From NCBI GenBank assembly GCA_046349435.1, contig JAXMCI010000038.1, forward strand, positions 1 to 64,000: a stretch of 64,000 nucleotides of DNA, read 5' to 3'. Both the position numbers and the translations under genes were made by a program. The notes beneath the pieces are model-generated. The model did not search any database. It was not told the origin of the DNA and was given only the letters and a program-made list of their open reading frames with translations. This stretch comes from JAXMCI01 sp046349435. GTDB lineage: Bacteria; Pseudomonadota; Alphaproteobacteria; Dongiales; Dongiaceae. How positions within the stretch are numbered: position 1 is the stretch's first letter; each line of letters starts with the position of its first letter. Shown in pieces: positions 36,261 to 43,263 of this stretch.

Positions 36261-37904
36261 TCAGCGGGACGCGCTCTGGCTGCAGGGGGCGCGGGCCTGG
36301 ATCAGGCCCCAGCCGAAGACCGGGTCGCGGCCGGGGGCGCCGAGATCGACGGCGCTGGCCGCGAGCCGGCGCTCCAGCGCCGGCCGGTCGACCGGGCCGT
36401 CTCCGAGGGTGGCGGCGAGCGCCGCCGCGACGAACGGCGCGGCGAACGAGCTGCCGCTGACAGAGAGCTCGCCGGCCGGGGCCGGCGCCCAGACCTGCCG
36501 GCCCGGGGCGGCGAAGGCGACGTAGTCGCCGCGGTTGCCCGCGGGATCGGGCCGGCGCTGCGCGTCGACTGCGGCCGCCGCCAGCACGCCGGGATAGGCG
36601 GCGGGAAAGGCGGGCGGCGCCGCCGGCCCGTCGGGCCCGGCGGCGGCCACCAGCAGCAGCCCGCGGGCGACCGCGCGGGCAACGGCGAGGCGGATCACCG
36701 CGTTGTCCGGGCCGGCCAGGCTGAGATTGATCACCTCGACGCGTTCGCCGGCCAGCCAGTCGAGGGCCAGCGCGAAGGCGAGCGCGTCGGCCGCAGGCGG
36801 GCCCGCACCGTCGCGATGGAAGACCGCGGCGCCGCGCAGCGCGGCACCCGGCAGCAGCCCGCCGCCATGGCCGGCGCGCCGCGTCGCCACCAGGATGCCG
36901 GCGACCGCGGTGCCGTGATCGGGCGCGGCCGCCTGCAGCCCGGCGGGCACGAAGGAGCGCTGGGCGATCGCGGCCGCGGCGAAGGCGGGCAGCCCGGCAT
37001 CGATGGCGGTATCGATCATGCCGATGGTGCGGCCGCGGCCGCAGCCCGCATCCGGGCTGCCCCAGCCGATCAGCCGGCGCGGATAGTCGGGCGCCGGCAG
37101 GCTGGTCGTGCCGCTCGGCCGGAACAGGTCGTTGTAGTCGGCGATGATCGCCGGGAAGCGCTGCTGCAGCAGCCGCCGGCCGGCCGTCTCGGTGACCCCG
37201 GTGGGGAGGCGCAGCCGGGCGACCGTCAGGCGGAGCGCGGGCAGGCTGCGCTGCTCCAGCACGGCGAAGCCGAGGCGCGCGACGGCCCTGCCGAACCCCG
37301 GCGTCGGATCGGCGACCACCAGCTCGGCGCTGACCACGCGCCGGTCGCTGCCGCCGTCCCGCACCCGGCTCTCGGCGGTGGAGGCGAGGGCCGCGGTGGC
37401 CGCGTCATCGCCGTCGCCGCTCGAATCGTCGGCCGTGTCGGCACTCGAATCGTCGCCGGAATCGTCGCTGCCGGAATCATCGCTGCCCGAGCCGGACTTC
37501 CCGGAGTTGTCGCTGCCCGAATTGTCGCTGCCCGAATTGCTACTGCCCGAATTGCTACTGCCCGAATCGTCGCTGCCGGAATTGTTGCTGCCCGACTGAC
37601 CGCCGCCCGAGCCGCTGCCGGAACCGCCACCGCCATCGCCGCCACCGGAGCCGGAGCTGCCGCCGGAGCCGCTGCCGTTCGAGCCGTTCGTGCCGGAGCT
37701 GCCGCCCGTGCTGCCGCCGGAGCCGCCGCCGGGGCCGCCATCGTCGTGGCCCCCGCCGGACCCGCCGCCACCGGAACCAGAGCTGCCGCTGCCGCCTTCG
37801 GCGTATGCCGGCGCCGGCCGGGTCGCGATCAGGAGCGGCAGCGCGAGCGCCGCGAGGACCAGCCCGGCCGCGGCGAGGCGCCGATGGCGCGGGCGCCGGA
37901 TCAC
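36261..37904 (-). CDS. Subtilisin-like S8 serine protease with long Ser/Gly/Asp-rich linker, 547 aa
   Basis: Secreted protease. Signal peptide (residues 1-35), then about 130 residues of low-complexity SG/DSG repeats (36-165), a prodomain-like segment (185-260), and the S8 domain. Catalytic triad: Asp298 (GMIDTAID), His330 (DHGTAVAG), Ser486 (SGSSFAAP). The oxyanion-hole asparagine expected in A-A-G-N-D-G is a proline here (Pro424, AAGPDG). Third gene of an operon with an anti-sigma factor and an ECF sigma factor, joined by ATGA overlaps, so it may act in, or be a product of, an envelope stress response. Confidence 0.88.
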   Translation of the reverse strand: MIRRPRHRRLAAAGLVLAALALPLLIATRPAPAYAEGGSGSSGSGGGGSGGGHDDGGPGGGSGGSTGGSSGTNGSNGSGSGGSSGSGGGDGGGGSGSGSGGGQSGSNNSGSDDSGSSNSGSSNSGSDNSGSDNSGKSGSGSDDSGSDDSGDDSSADTADDSSGDGDDAATAALASTAESRVRDGGSDRRVVSAELVVADPTPGFGRAVARLGFAVLEQRSLPALRLTVARLRLPTGVTETAGRRLLQQRFPAIIADYNDLFRPSGTTSLPAPDYPRRLIGWGSPDAGCGRGRTIGMIDTAIDAGLPAFAAAAIAQRSFVPAGLQAAAPDHGTAVAGILVATRRAGHGGGLLPGAALRGAAVFHRDGAGPPAADALAFALALDWLAGERVEVINLSLAGPDNAVIRLAVARAVARGLLLVAAAGPDGPAAPPAFPAAYPGVLAAAAVDAQRRPDPAGNRGDYVAFAAPGRQVWAPAPAGELSVSGSSFAAPFVAAALAATLGDGPVDRPALERRLAASAVDLGAPGRDPVFGWGLIQARAPCSQSASR

Positions 37905-38560
37905 GGCGCCGGCAGGGTCATGGTCTGCCAGCCATCGTCCGGCGAGCGGCAGGCGATGCCGGCCTCGGCCTGGGCGGTGGCGCCGTTGCGCGTCTCGTGG
38001 CGGAACTCGCGGCAGGCCAGCCCGCCCCGGGTCGTCAGCGCCGCCGTCACCGTCACCCGGCCGGTGGTGCCGGTCGCCGGGACCGCGTAGTCGACGCTCG
38101 CCCCGATGCGGTCCTGGTCGAGCGCTTCGTAGAGCGCGGCGGCGAAGCGGGCGGCCGCTGGATCGGTGCCGTCGCTCGCCGGCCGCAGCGTCGGCTGCAG
38201 GCCGCGCAGCGAGTAGCCGCCGGCCAGCCCGAGCAGCACCAGCGCGATCGAGGCCGCGGTCGCCAGCGCGGCGATCGCGCCGCCGCGCAAGCGTGCCCGG
38301 AACGGCACCACCCGCCCGCGCTGCGTCGCCGGCTCGGCGAGCACCGCCAGCAGCCGGGGCGGCACGGGCTCGGACAGGATGGCATCGTAGGCGCGCGCCG
38401 CCACGGCACCGCCGTGGCGCAGCGCGGCCGCCATGGCGCGCGCCGCGGGGTCGGCGGCGAGCGCCGCGGCGACCAGGCCGCAGCCCGGCTCCGGCAGCTC
38501 GCCATCGACGAAGGCGAGCACGTCTTCCGGCGCGACCGCCGCGCCCCCGGCGGCGCTCAT
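37901..38560 (-). CDS. Anti-sigma factor, single-pass membrane protein, 219 aa
   Basis: The N-terminal part (residues 1-50) has the anti-sigma pattern EDVLAFVDGELPEPGCGLVAAALAADP, a sigma-binding cytoplasmic domain lacking the zinc HxxxCxxC form. One membrane segment (about residues 97-115, AIAALATAASIALVLLGLA) is followed by a periplasmic domain. Its end (CREFRHET...GIACRSPDDGWQTM) resembles the C-terminal module of 17-kDa surface-antigen-type proteins. It would hold the ECF sigma factor encoded just upstream at the membrane. ATGA overlaps on both sides. Confidence 0.85.
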   Translation of the reverse strand: MSAAGGAAVAPEDVLAFVDGELPEPGCGLVAAALAADPAARAMAAALRHGGAVAARAYDAILSEPVPPRLLAVLAEPATQRGRVVPFRARLRGGAIAALATAASIALVLLGLAGGYSLRGLQPTLRPASDGTDPAAARFAAALYEALDQDRIGASVDYAVPATGTTGRVTVTAALTTRGGLACREFRHETRNGATAQAEAGIACRSPDDGWQTMTLPAP

Positions 38561-39060
38561 CGCCGGTCCTCGGCGATGCCGAGCGCGCGGCCGAGCGCCA
38601 GCCGGGCGCGGGCCAGGCGGCTCATCACCGTGCCGATCGGCACGTCGAGCACGCCCGCGGCGTCCTTGTAGGAGAGGCCCTCGACGCTGACCAGCAGCAG
38701 CACGGCGCGCTGATCCTCCGGCAGGTCGGCGATGCGCCGCCGCACCGCGGCGAGGTCGAGCCGGCCCTGCATCTCGGACTCGGCGTCGCCGCCGGTCATC
38801 GCGTCGAGCTGCACGACGTCGGTCGGAATCTCGCGCCGCCGCCCCGCCCGCCTGTCGTCGACCCAGAGATTCTGCATGATTCGGAACATCCAGCTATCGA
38901 GCCGGGTACCCGGCTCCCAGAGATGCTCGCGGGAAAGCGCCCTCTCGCACGCGCTCTGCACGAGATCGTCGCCCGCATCGGACGAGCCGGTGAGCCCGTA
39001 GGCGAAGCGCCGCAGGCGCGGCAGCAATGCCGCAATCTCACGGCGCAGCGGCTGATCCAA
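38557..39060 (-). CDS. ECF-family RNA polymerase sigma factor, 167 aa
   Basis: Region 2 (FAYGLTGSSDAGDDLVQSACERAL and WMFRIMQNLWVDDRRA) and region 4 (LPEDQRAVLLLVSVEGLSYKDAAGVLDVPIGTVMSRLARAR) of a short sigma factor are complete. The start is a TTG at 39060 with GGGGGAAG upstream. It heads an operon with the anti-sigma factor and S8 protease. No promoter-specific element recognised upstream. Confidence 0.93.
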   Translation of the reverse strand: MDQPLRREIAALLPRLRRFAYGLTGSSDAGDDLVQSACERALSREHLWEPGTRLDSWMFRIMQNLWVDDRRAGRRREIPTDVVQLDAMTGGDAESEMQGRLDLAAVRRRIADLPEDQRAVLLLVSVEGLSYKDAAGVLDVPIGTVMSRLARARLALGRALGIAEDRR

Positions 39061-39124
39061 TGCTTCCCCCGCTTGCCATCAACAACGGCCGAGCGGGGCG
39101 CTTATTCCCCGCCGCCGCAACGGC

Positions 39125-39661
39125 TCAGACATCGCCCGGCATCGGGTAGACGAAACCGTAGGTCGCGTAGATCCGCCCGAACGCCTTGGAGGCCGGGTGC
39201 CAGACGCGCACCGCGGTCCAGTCGTTGAGCGGCGATTCGTCGATCACGCGCACGTCGGCGGTGACCTCGCCATGGGCGCCGTCGCCATTGCCCCAGTTGG
39301 CGTGGGTGACCAGGATCTCGCGCGCCCCGACCAGCGCCGTGACCACGGCGACATGGCCGTGCGTCATGCTGCGCGTCCGGCGCATCACCAGCGCCGCGCC
39401 CGGCCGCGGGGTCTGGCCGCGCGCATAGCGGCCGAGGCTGCCGTCCCACCAGGTCCAGGCATCGCCGTAGATGTCGATATGCGAGACCAGCCGGGCATAG
39501 GGCACGCAGGAGATCGGGCCCTTCGGCAGCTTCGGGGCCGGCGGGGCGGCGACCGCCGGCGGAGCGGGCGGCGTCACGAGCACCGCCTGCTGCTCCGGCG
39601 CGGCGCAGCCGGCGAGCAGCAGCAGCACCGGGATCGGCAAGGCGAGGCGACGGCGCGGCAT
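39125..39661 (-). CDS. CHAP-domain lipoprotein (putative peptidoglycan amidase), 178 aa
   Basis: Lipoprotein signal with lipobox LLLLAGC (Cys19), then a proline/alanine linker (residues 20-45) and a CHAP domain. Candidate catalytic residues are Cys52 (ISCVPYAR), His103 (HGHVAVV) and Asn122 (THANWGN), so it probably cleaves peptidoglycan peptides from the outer-membrane inner leaflet. The ATG at 39661 fits a GGTGGGG ribosome-binding site better than the GTG two codons earlier. It lies between the sigma-factor operon and the nitrile hydratase genes, all minus strand. Confidence 0.87.
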   Translation of the reverse strand: MPRRRLALPIPVLLLLAGCAAPEQQAVLVTPPAPPAVAAPPAPKLPKGPISCVPYARLVSHIDIYGDAWTWWDGSLGRYARGQTPRPGAALVMRRTRSMTHGHVAVVTALVGAREILVTHANWGNGDGAHGEVTADVRVIDESPLNDWTAVRVWHPASKAFGRIYATYGFVYPMPGDV

Positions 39662-39763
39662 GGGCACCCCACCGGGCCGCCGCCTGTCCCCCAGACGCGC
39701 GGCCCGTCCCGCCCGTATTGCCCACCACCGCCGGGCGCGTCAAGCCGGCCCGGAACGCGGTCC

Positions 39764-40459
39764 TCAGGCCCCGGCTGCCGGCCGCGCCGCGGCGACCCCG
39801 ATCATGCTGTCGCGGGTGACCAGCGCGGCCAGCGCCGGCTCGTCGAGCCCTTCGCTGCCGGCCGGGCGCCGCGGCAGCACGAGATAGCGCATGTCGGCCG
39901 TGGAATCGTGCACCCGGACCGCGACGCCGGGCGGCAGCACCGTGCCGAACTCGGCCAGCACGGCGCGCGGCTCGCGCACCGCGCGGGCCCGGTAGTCGCG
40001 GCTCTTGTACCAGTCGGGCGGCAGGCCGAGCACCGCCCGCGGATAGCAGGAGCACAGCGTGCAGACGACCAGGTTGTGCAGCTCGGCGGTGTTCTCGACG
40101 ACGATCAGCCGGGTCGGCCCGATCTCCAGCCCGAGCTCGCGGCAGGCGGCGCTGCCGTCGGCCAGCAGCCGCGCCTTGAAGGCCGGGTCGGCCCAGGCGC
40201 GCGCCACCACCCGGGCCCCGAGCGCCGGGCTCCGCGCATCCATCTTCTCGATCTGGCGGCGGATCTCGTCGGCGGTGAGGACGCCCTTCTCGATCAGCAG
40301 CGCCCGCACCGCCTCGCCCAGGCGCTGGTGATAGCCGATCTCCTCCGCGCGCTCCGGTGTGACCGGGTGCGGATGCGCATGGCCGTGCCCGTCGTCGTGG
40401 GCGTGCCCGTGCCCGTGGTGCTCGTGCCCGTGGTGCTCGTGCGGGTGGTCCTGTGGCAT
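39764..40459 (-). CDS. Nitrile hydratase / thiocyanate hydrolase alpha-type (catalytic) subunit, 231 aa
   Basis: Metal-carrying subunit. The cysteine cluster VVCTLCSCYP (Cys133, Cys136, Cys138) is of the cobalt type (Thr rather than Ser after the first Cys). DWYKSRDYRARAVREPR and MRYLVLPRRPAGSEG are also conserved. The first 31 residues hold 14 histidines in HxH runs, a probable metal-binding leader not found in textbook nitrile hydratases. Gene order on the minus strand is beta N-half, beta C-half, alpha, with 9-10 bp gaps. It would hydrate nitriles to amides or hydrolyse thiocyanate; sequence alone does not decide. Confidence 0.9.
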   Translation of the reverse strand: MPQDHPHEHHGHEHHGHGHAHDDGHGHAHPHPVTPERAEEIGYHQRLGEAVRALLIEKGVLTADEIRRQIEKMDARSPALGARVVARAWADPAFKARLLADGSAACRELGLEIGPTRLIVVENTAELHNLVVCTLCSCYPRAVLGLPPDWYKSRDYRARAVREPRAVLAEFGTVLPPGVAVRVHDSTADMRYLVLPRRPAGSEGLDEPALAALVTRDSMIGVAAARPAAGA

Positions 40460-40468
40460 CGCCCCTCC

Positions 40469-40753
40469 TCAGGCCGGCTCCAGCCAGTGCTCGTAGATCT
40501 CGACCTCGACGGTGTCGCCCGGGGTGCCGGCATCGCCCGGCCACAGCTCGCCGAGCGCGAAGCGCACGCGGTAGAGCGGCAGCGGCGGGCCGACGCGGTT
40601 GTAGGCGAGCTCCTCGGGATTGGGGAAGCGGCCGCAGATCCGCTCCACCACGCCGGAGCGGCCGCGGACGTAGCGCGGCGTCCGGATGTGCCCCGGCGGG
40701 TCGGCCCGGCGCACGCGGACCGGCTCGCCCGGCCGGAAGCGCGGTGCGCTCAT
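40469..40753 (-). CDS. Nitrile hydratase beta-subunit C-terminal domain protein (SH3-like), 94 aa
   Basis: Stand-alone version of the SH3-like C-terminal half of nitrile hydratase beta: FRPGEPVRVRRADPPGHIRTPRYVRGRSGVVERICGRFPNPE, then PLYRVRFALGELW and VEVEIYEHWLEPA. In two-subunit enzymes this is fused to the helical half encoded here by the preceding gene. Separate halves are known in thiocyanate hydrolase and in toyocamycin nitrile hydratase. Start ATG at 40753, 10 bp after the upstream stop; a short duplicated GCGGTGCGCTCATC spans the junction. Confidence 0.9.
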   Translation of the reverse strand: MSAPRFRPGEPVRVRRADPPGHIRTPRYVRGRSGVVERICGRFPNPEELAYNRVGPPLPLYRVRFALGELWPGDAGTPGDTVEVEIYEHWLEPA

Positions 40754-40763
40754 CGCGGTGCGC

Positions 40764-41090
40764 TCATCGCGGCGCGTCCGGCCCGCGCGCGGCTTGGGGC
40801 GCGGCCTGCGGCGCGGCGAGCTTGCGGCCGATCTCGTCGGCGGTCAGCACGCCGCGCTGCAGCAGGGTGGCGGCGATCGCCTCGATCCAGCGCTCGTAGT
40901 AGCCGAAGCGGCTGTAGGCCGCCTCGCCCAGCGACTCGATGTTGCGGCGCAGCTCGTCGACCCGCACGAGGCCCTTCTCGCCGAGCAGCACGAGCAGCGC
41001 GTCGACCTGCTTCTCCCAGTGCGCATAGTCGTGCTCCGACCGGTCGACCGGCCCGCCCGGCAGGCCGCCGAGATCATGTGGCTGGCGCAT
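40764..41090 (-). CDS. Nitrile hydratase beta-subunit N-terminal (helical) domain protein, 108 aa
   Basis: Helical half of the beta subunit or its activator-like relative: MRQPHDLGGLPGGPVDRSEHDYAHWEKQVDALLVLL and FGYYERWIEAIAATLLQRGVLTADEIGRKL. LGG, the WEK segment and YYERW are the conserved landmarks. First of three tightly spaced genes; the LysR regulator gene ends 23 bp upstream on the same strand. No separate P47K-type or cobalt-transport activator gene lies nearby. Confidence 0.88.
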   Translation of the reverse strand: MRQPHDLGGLPGGPVDRSEHDYAHWEKQVDALLVLLGEKGLVRVDELRRNIESLGEAAYSRFGYYERWIEAIAATLLQRGVLTADEIGRKLAAPQAAPQAARGPDAPR

Positions 41091-41113
41091 CCTTTCGACC
41101 CTCCTGCAGCCCT

Positions 41114-42046
41114 TCAGCCGCCGATCAGCCCGTCGGTGCCGTCGCCCGCGGCGCCGCTCGACGCGCTCTCCGCCAGGATCCAGCGGCGGAAGGCGGCGAT
41201 CTTCGGCCGGTCCGCGCGCTCCGGCGGCATCACCAGATAGTAGCCGAAATCGGTCGGCAGGAAGATCTGGAACGGCCGGACCAGCCGTCCGGCGGCAATG
41301 TCGTCCTCGACCAGGGCGCCCGCCGAGAGGGCGACCCCGAGACCGTCGACCGCCGCCTGGATCATCAGGTTGGTGAAGTTGAAGTCCATCGCGCGCTGCG
41401 GCCGCGCCTCGGGCAGGCCGGCCGCGGCGAACCAGCGCCGCCAGTGATCCTGGCTCCACTCGTAGTCGCCGAGCAGCGGGTGGCGGAGCAGGTCCTCGGG
41501 CCGGCGGATCGGCGACGGGCCGTCGAGCAGCCGCGGCGCGCAGACCGGATACATGTGCTCGACCAGCAGCTGCTCGACGCGCAGCCCGGGCCAGTGGCCG
41601 CGGCCGGAGCGGATGGCGAGGTCGACGTCGTCGCGGGCGAAGTCCGTCAGCCGGTCCTCGGCGGCGATCCGCACGCTGATCTCGGGATGCGACTGGCGGA
41701 AGCCGCCCAGCCGCGGCAGCAGCCACTTGGCGGCGAAGGAGGGCAGCGCGCTGATGATCAGCGGCCCGGCGCTCTCGCGGCTGCGGATGCGCCGCGCCGC
41801 CTCGCCGATCTGCCGGAAGCCGTCGCTCAGCGGCGGCAGCAGCGCCTGGCCCGCCTCGGTCAGCTCCAGCGCCCGCCCGCGGCGGCGGAACAGCGGCACC
41901 CCGATCCAGCCCTCCAGCGCCTTGATCTGGTGGCTGATGGCGCTGTGCGTGACGTTCAGCTCGGCGGCCGCCCGGGTCAGGCTGCGGTGGCGCGCGGCGA
42001 CCTCGAAATAGCGCATCGCCGTGAGGGGCGGGAAGGGCTCGGCCAT
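41114..42046 (-). CDS. LysR-family transcriptional regulator (GcvA-like), 310 aa
   Basis: N-terminal winged helix-turn-helix (LTAMRYFEVAARHRSLTRAAAELNVTHSAISHQIKALEGWIG) and a C-terminal periplasmic-binding-like effector domain (about residues 90-300). The start with LTAMRYFEVAARH is typical of the GcvA/AmpR group. It sits directly upstream of the three nitrile hydratase-type genes on the same strand, so it may both control and be co-transcribed with them. A dyad just upstream of its start could be its own binding site. Confidence 0.92.
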   Translation of the reverse strand: MAEPFPPLTAMRYFEVAARHRSLTRAAAELNVTHSAISHQIKALEGWIGVPLFRRRGRALELTEAGQALLPPLSDGFRQIGEAARRIRSRESAGPLIISALPSFAAKWLLPRLGGFRQSHPEISVRIAAEDRLTDFARDDVDLAIRSGRGHWPGLRVEQLLVEHMYPVCAPRLLDGPSPIRRPEDLLRHPLLGDYEWSQDHWRRWFAAAGLPEARPQRAMDFNFTNLMIQAAVDGLGVALSAGALVEDDIAAGRLVRPFQIFLPTDFGYYLVMPPERADRPKIAAFRRWILAESASSGAAGDGTDGLIGG

Positions 42047-42053
42047 CCGGAGA

Positions 42054-42078
42054 GATCTGTGAGGTAAGCTAACAGATC
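42054..42078. promoter_or_regulatory. Candidate LysR operator in the divergent region
   Basis: Perfect dyad GATCTGT-N11-ACAGATC, 8 bp upstream of the LysR start and in front of the divergent DUF1127 gene. The T-N11-A core is what LysR proteins usually bind. The site is well placed for autoregulation and possible control of the plus-strand gene. Confidence 0.65.
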
Positions 42079-42197
42079 ATATGAGAAAGGATCGTTTGCC
42101 GGCAAGCCCTTCAGGCCGCAGATTCCTTGGCAGAGAGCCACCCCTTCGGCCTTCTTCCGGAGCTTCCGGGCGGCTCGCAACCTTGAGGAAAACGACC

Positions 42198-42449
42198 ATG
42201 GCTGAGTGCATCGAGCAGGCCGCGCGCTTCTCCCGCCGGACGGCCCCGGCACGCTGGACCGCCGCGGCACGCTGGACTGACGGCGTCCAGGGCTTCCTGG
42301 TCTCGGCCAGCGACGCGCTGTTCCGCTACGGCCGGCGCATCCGCGAGCGCCGCACGCTGGCCCGGCTGGACGATTCGATGCTGCGCGACATCGGCATCAG
42401 CCGGGCCGATGTCGAGCTCGAGGTCAGCAAGCCGTTCTGGCGCGGCTGA
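42198..42449 (+). CDS. DUF1127 (YjiS-like) small protein, 83 aa
   Basis: C-terminal DUF1127 motif RRTLARLDDSMLRDIGISRADVELEVSKPFW, preceded by a basic/alanine-rich N-terminus with a duplicated ARWTxAARWT. GAGGAA lies before the ATG at 42198. DUF1127 proteins are short, common in alphaproteobacteria, and some affect RNA turnover and phosphate or C4 metabolism. The N-terminal extension is longer than in 47-residue DUF1127 proteins. Confidence 0.88.
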   Translation: MAECIEQAARFSRRTAPARWTAAARWTDGVQGFLVSASDALFRYGRRIRERRTLARLDDSMLRDIGISRADVELEVSKPFWRG

Positions 42450-42501
42450 CCCCTACCCTGACCGCTACCCTGCCGCTCCCGTCCGCGGGAGCGGCGCCGC
42501 G

Positions 42502-42618
42502 TCAGTGCGGGCGCCCGCGCTTGCCCCGCTTGCCGCCGGCCTTCTCCGGCCGCTTGGCGGCGCCGCGGCCAGCCGCAGGCGCCGGCTTGAGGCGGATGCC
42601 GCGGCCGCCGGCGCTGGC
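42502..42618 (-). other. In-frame basic extension after the UAG stop of the PmtA-like gene
   Basis: After the TAG at 42619-42621 the same frame runs on for 38 codons to a TGA at 42502. The predicted tail is rich in Lys, Arg and Gly (segments KPAPAAGRGAAKRPEKAG and GKRGKRGRPH) with 12 basic residues. It could be made by stop-codon read-through, or the TAG could be a recent nonsense mutation or sequence error in a longer protein. Confidence 0.35.
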
Positions 42619-43197
42619 CTAGTTGCGCAGCGCCGCGCCGCCGACCCGGCGATAGACCCAGACGCGGGCCGGCGGCAGGTTGGTCACCACCGTGGCGCGC
42701 GGCTCGCCGACCAGCCCGAAGTCGCGGCGCGACACCGGCGAGAACAGGCTGTAGGTGAACTGGATGAACTCGCCGCCGGGGCGCATCACGGCGAAGCTCG
42801 ATTCGATGATCGCCTCCTGCATCGGGCGCTTCATCGAGAGCAGCGGCAGGCCGGAGACGATGGCCCGGGCCTGCGGCAGCTTGAGCGGCCGCAGCAGGTC
42901 GCGCAGCTTCGTCGCGTCGCCCTTGAGGACCCGAACGCCGCGGAAGCGCTGCGCCAGGTGCTCGTGCAGCACGTCGTCGAGCTCGACCACCACCAGGTCG
43001 CTCTTGGCGACGCCGGCGGCGAGCAGCGCCTCGGTCACCGCCCCGGTGCCGCCCCCCAGCTCGATCACCGGCCCGCGGCCGGCCGGCACCTGCCGGGCGA
43101 TCGCCTCGCACAGCACGCGGCTGCTCGGCGCCACCGCGCCCATGACCAGCGGGTTGCGCAGCCACTGCTTCAGGAACAGCTTGGAGTCGTTCAGCAT
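42619..43197 (-). CDS. pmtA: PmtA-like phospholipid N-methyltransferase / SAM-dependent methyltransferase, 192 aa
   Basis: Class I methyltransferase similar to PmtA of alphaproteobacteria, which methylates phosphatidylethanolamine towards phosphatidylcholine. LFLKQWLRNPLVMGAVAPSSRVLCEAIARQ is the family start, VIELGGGTGAVTEALL is the SAM motif I, and IVSGLPLLSMKRPMQEAII with EFIQFTYSLFSPV follow. Length suits the family, so the TAG stop is plausible as the normal end. Start at 43197 is chosen from context; 43209 is an alternative. The gene is followed by a 38-codon in-frame basic tail after the stop. Confidence 0.82.
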   Translation of the reverse strand: MLNDSKLFLKQWLRNPLVMGAVAPSSRVLCEAIARQVPAGRGPVIELGGGTGAVTEALLAAGVAKSDLVVVELDDVLHEHLAQRFRGVRVLKGDATKLRDLLRPLKLPQARAIVSGLPLLSMKRPMQEAIIESSFAVMRPGGEFIQFTYSLFSPVSRRDFGLVGEPRATVVTNLPPARVWVYRRVGGAALRN

Positions 43198-43263
43198 TGT
43201 CGCCTGCATCCTTCGGGGCGACGCCCCCTTGCACCCGTTCCCACGGTGAGCCGCCAACGGGGC

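Noticed and set aside
37480..37600. Possible CRISPR-like array in the short repeats of the S8 linker
   Set aside because: Units are imperfect 15-bp coding repeats without spacers of constant length, and no cas genes are present; this is protein low complexity.
37690..38671. Proline-rich plus-strand frames opposite the S8 protease linker
   Set aside because: They only mirror the Ser/Gly/Asp-rich codons of the protease linker on the other strand.
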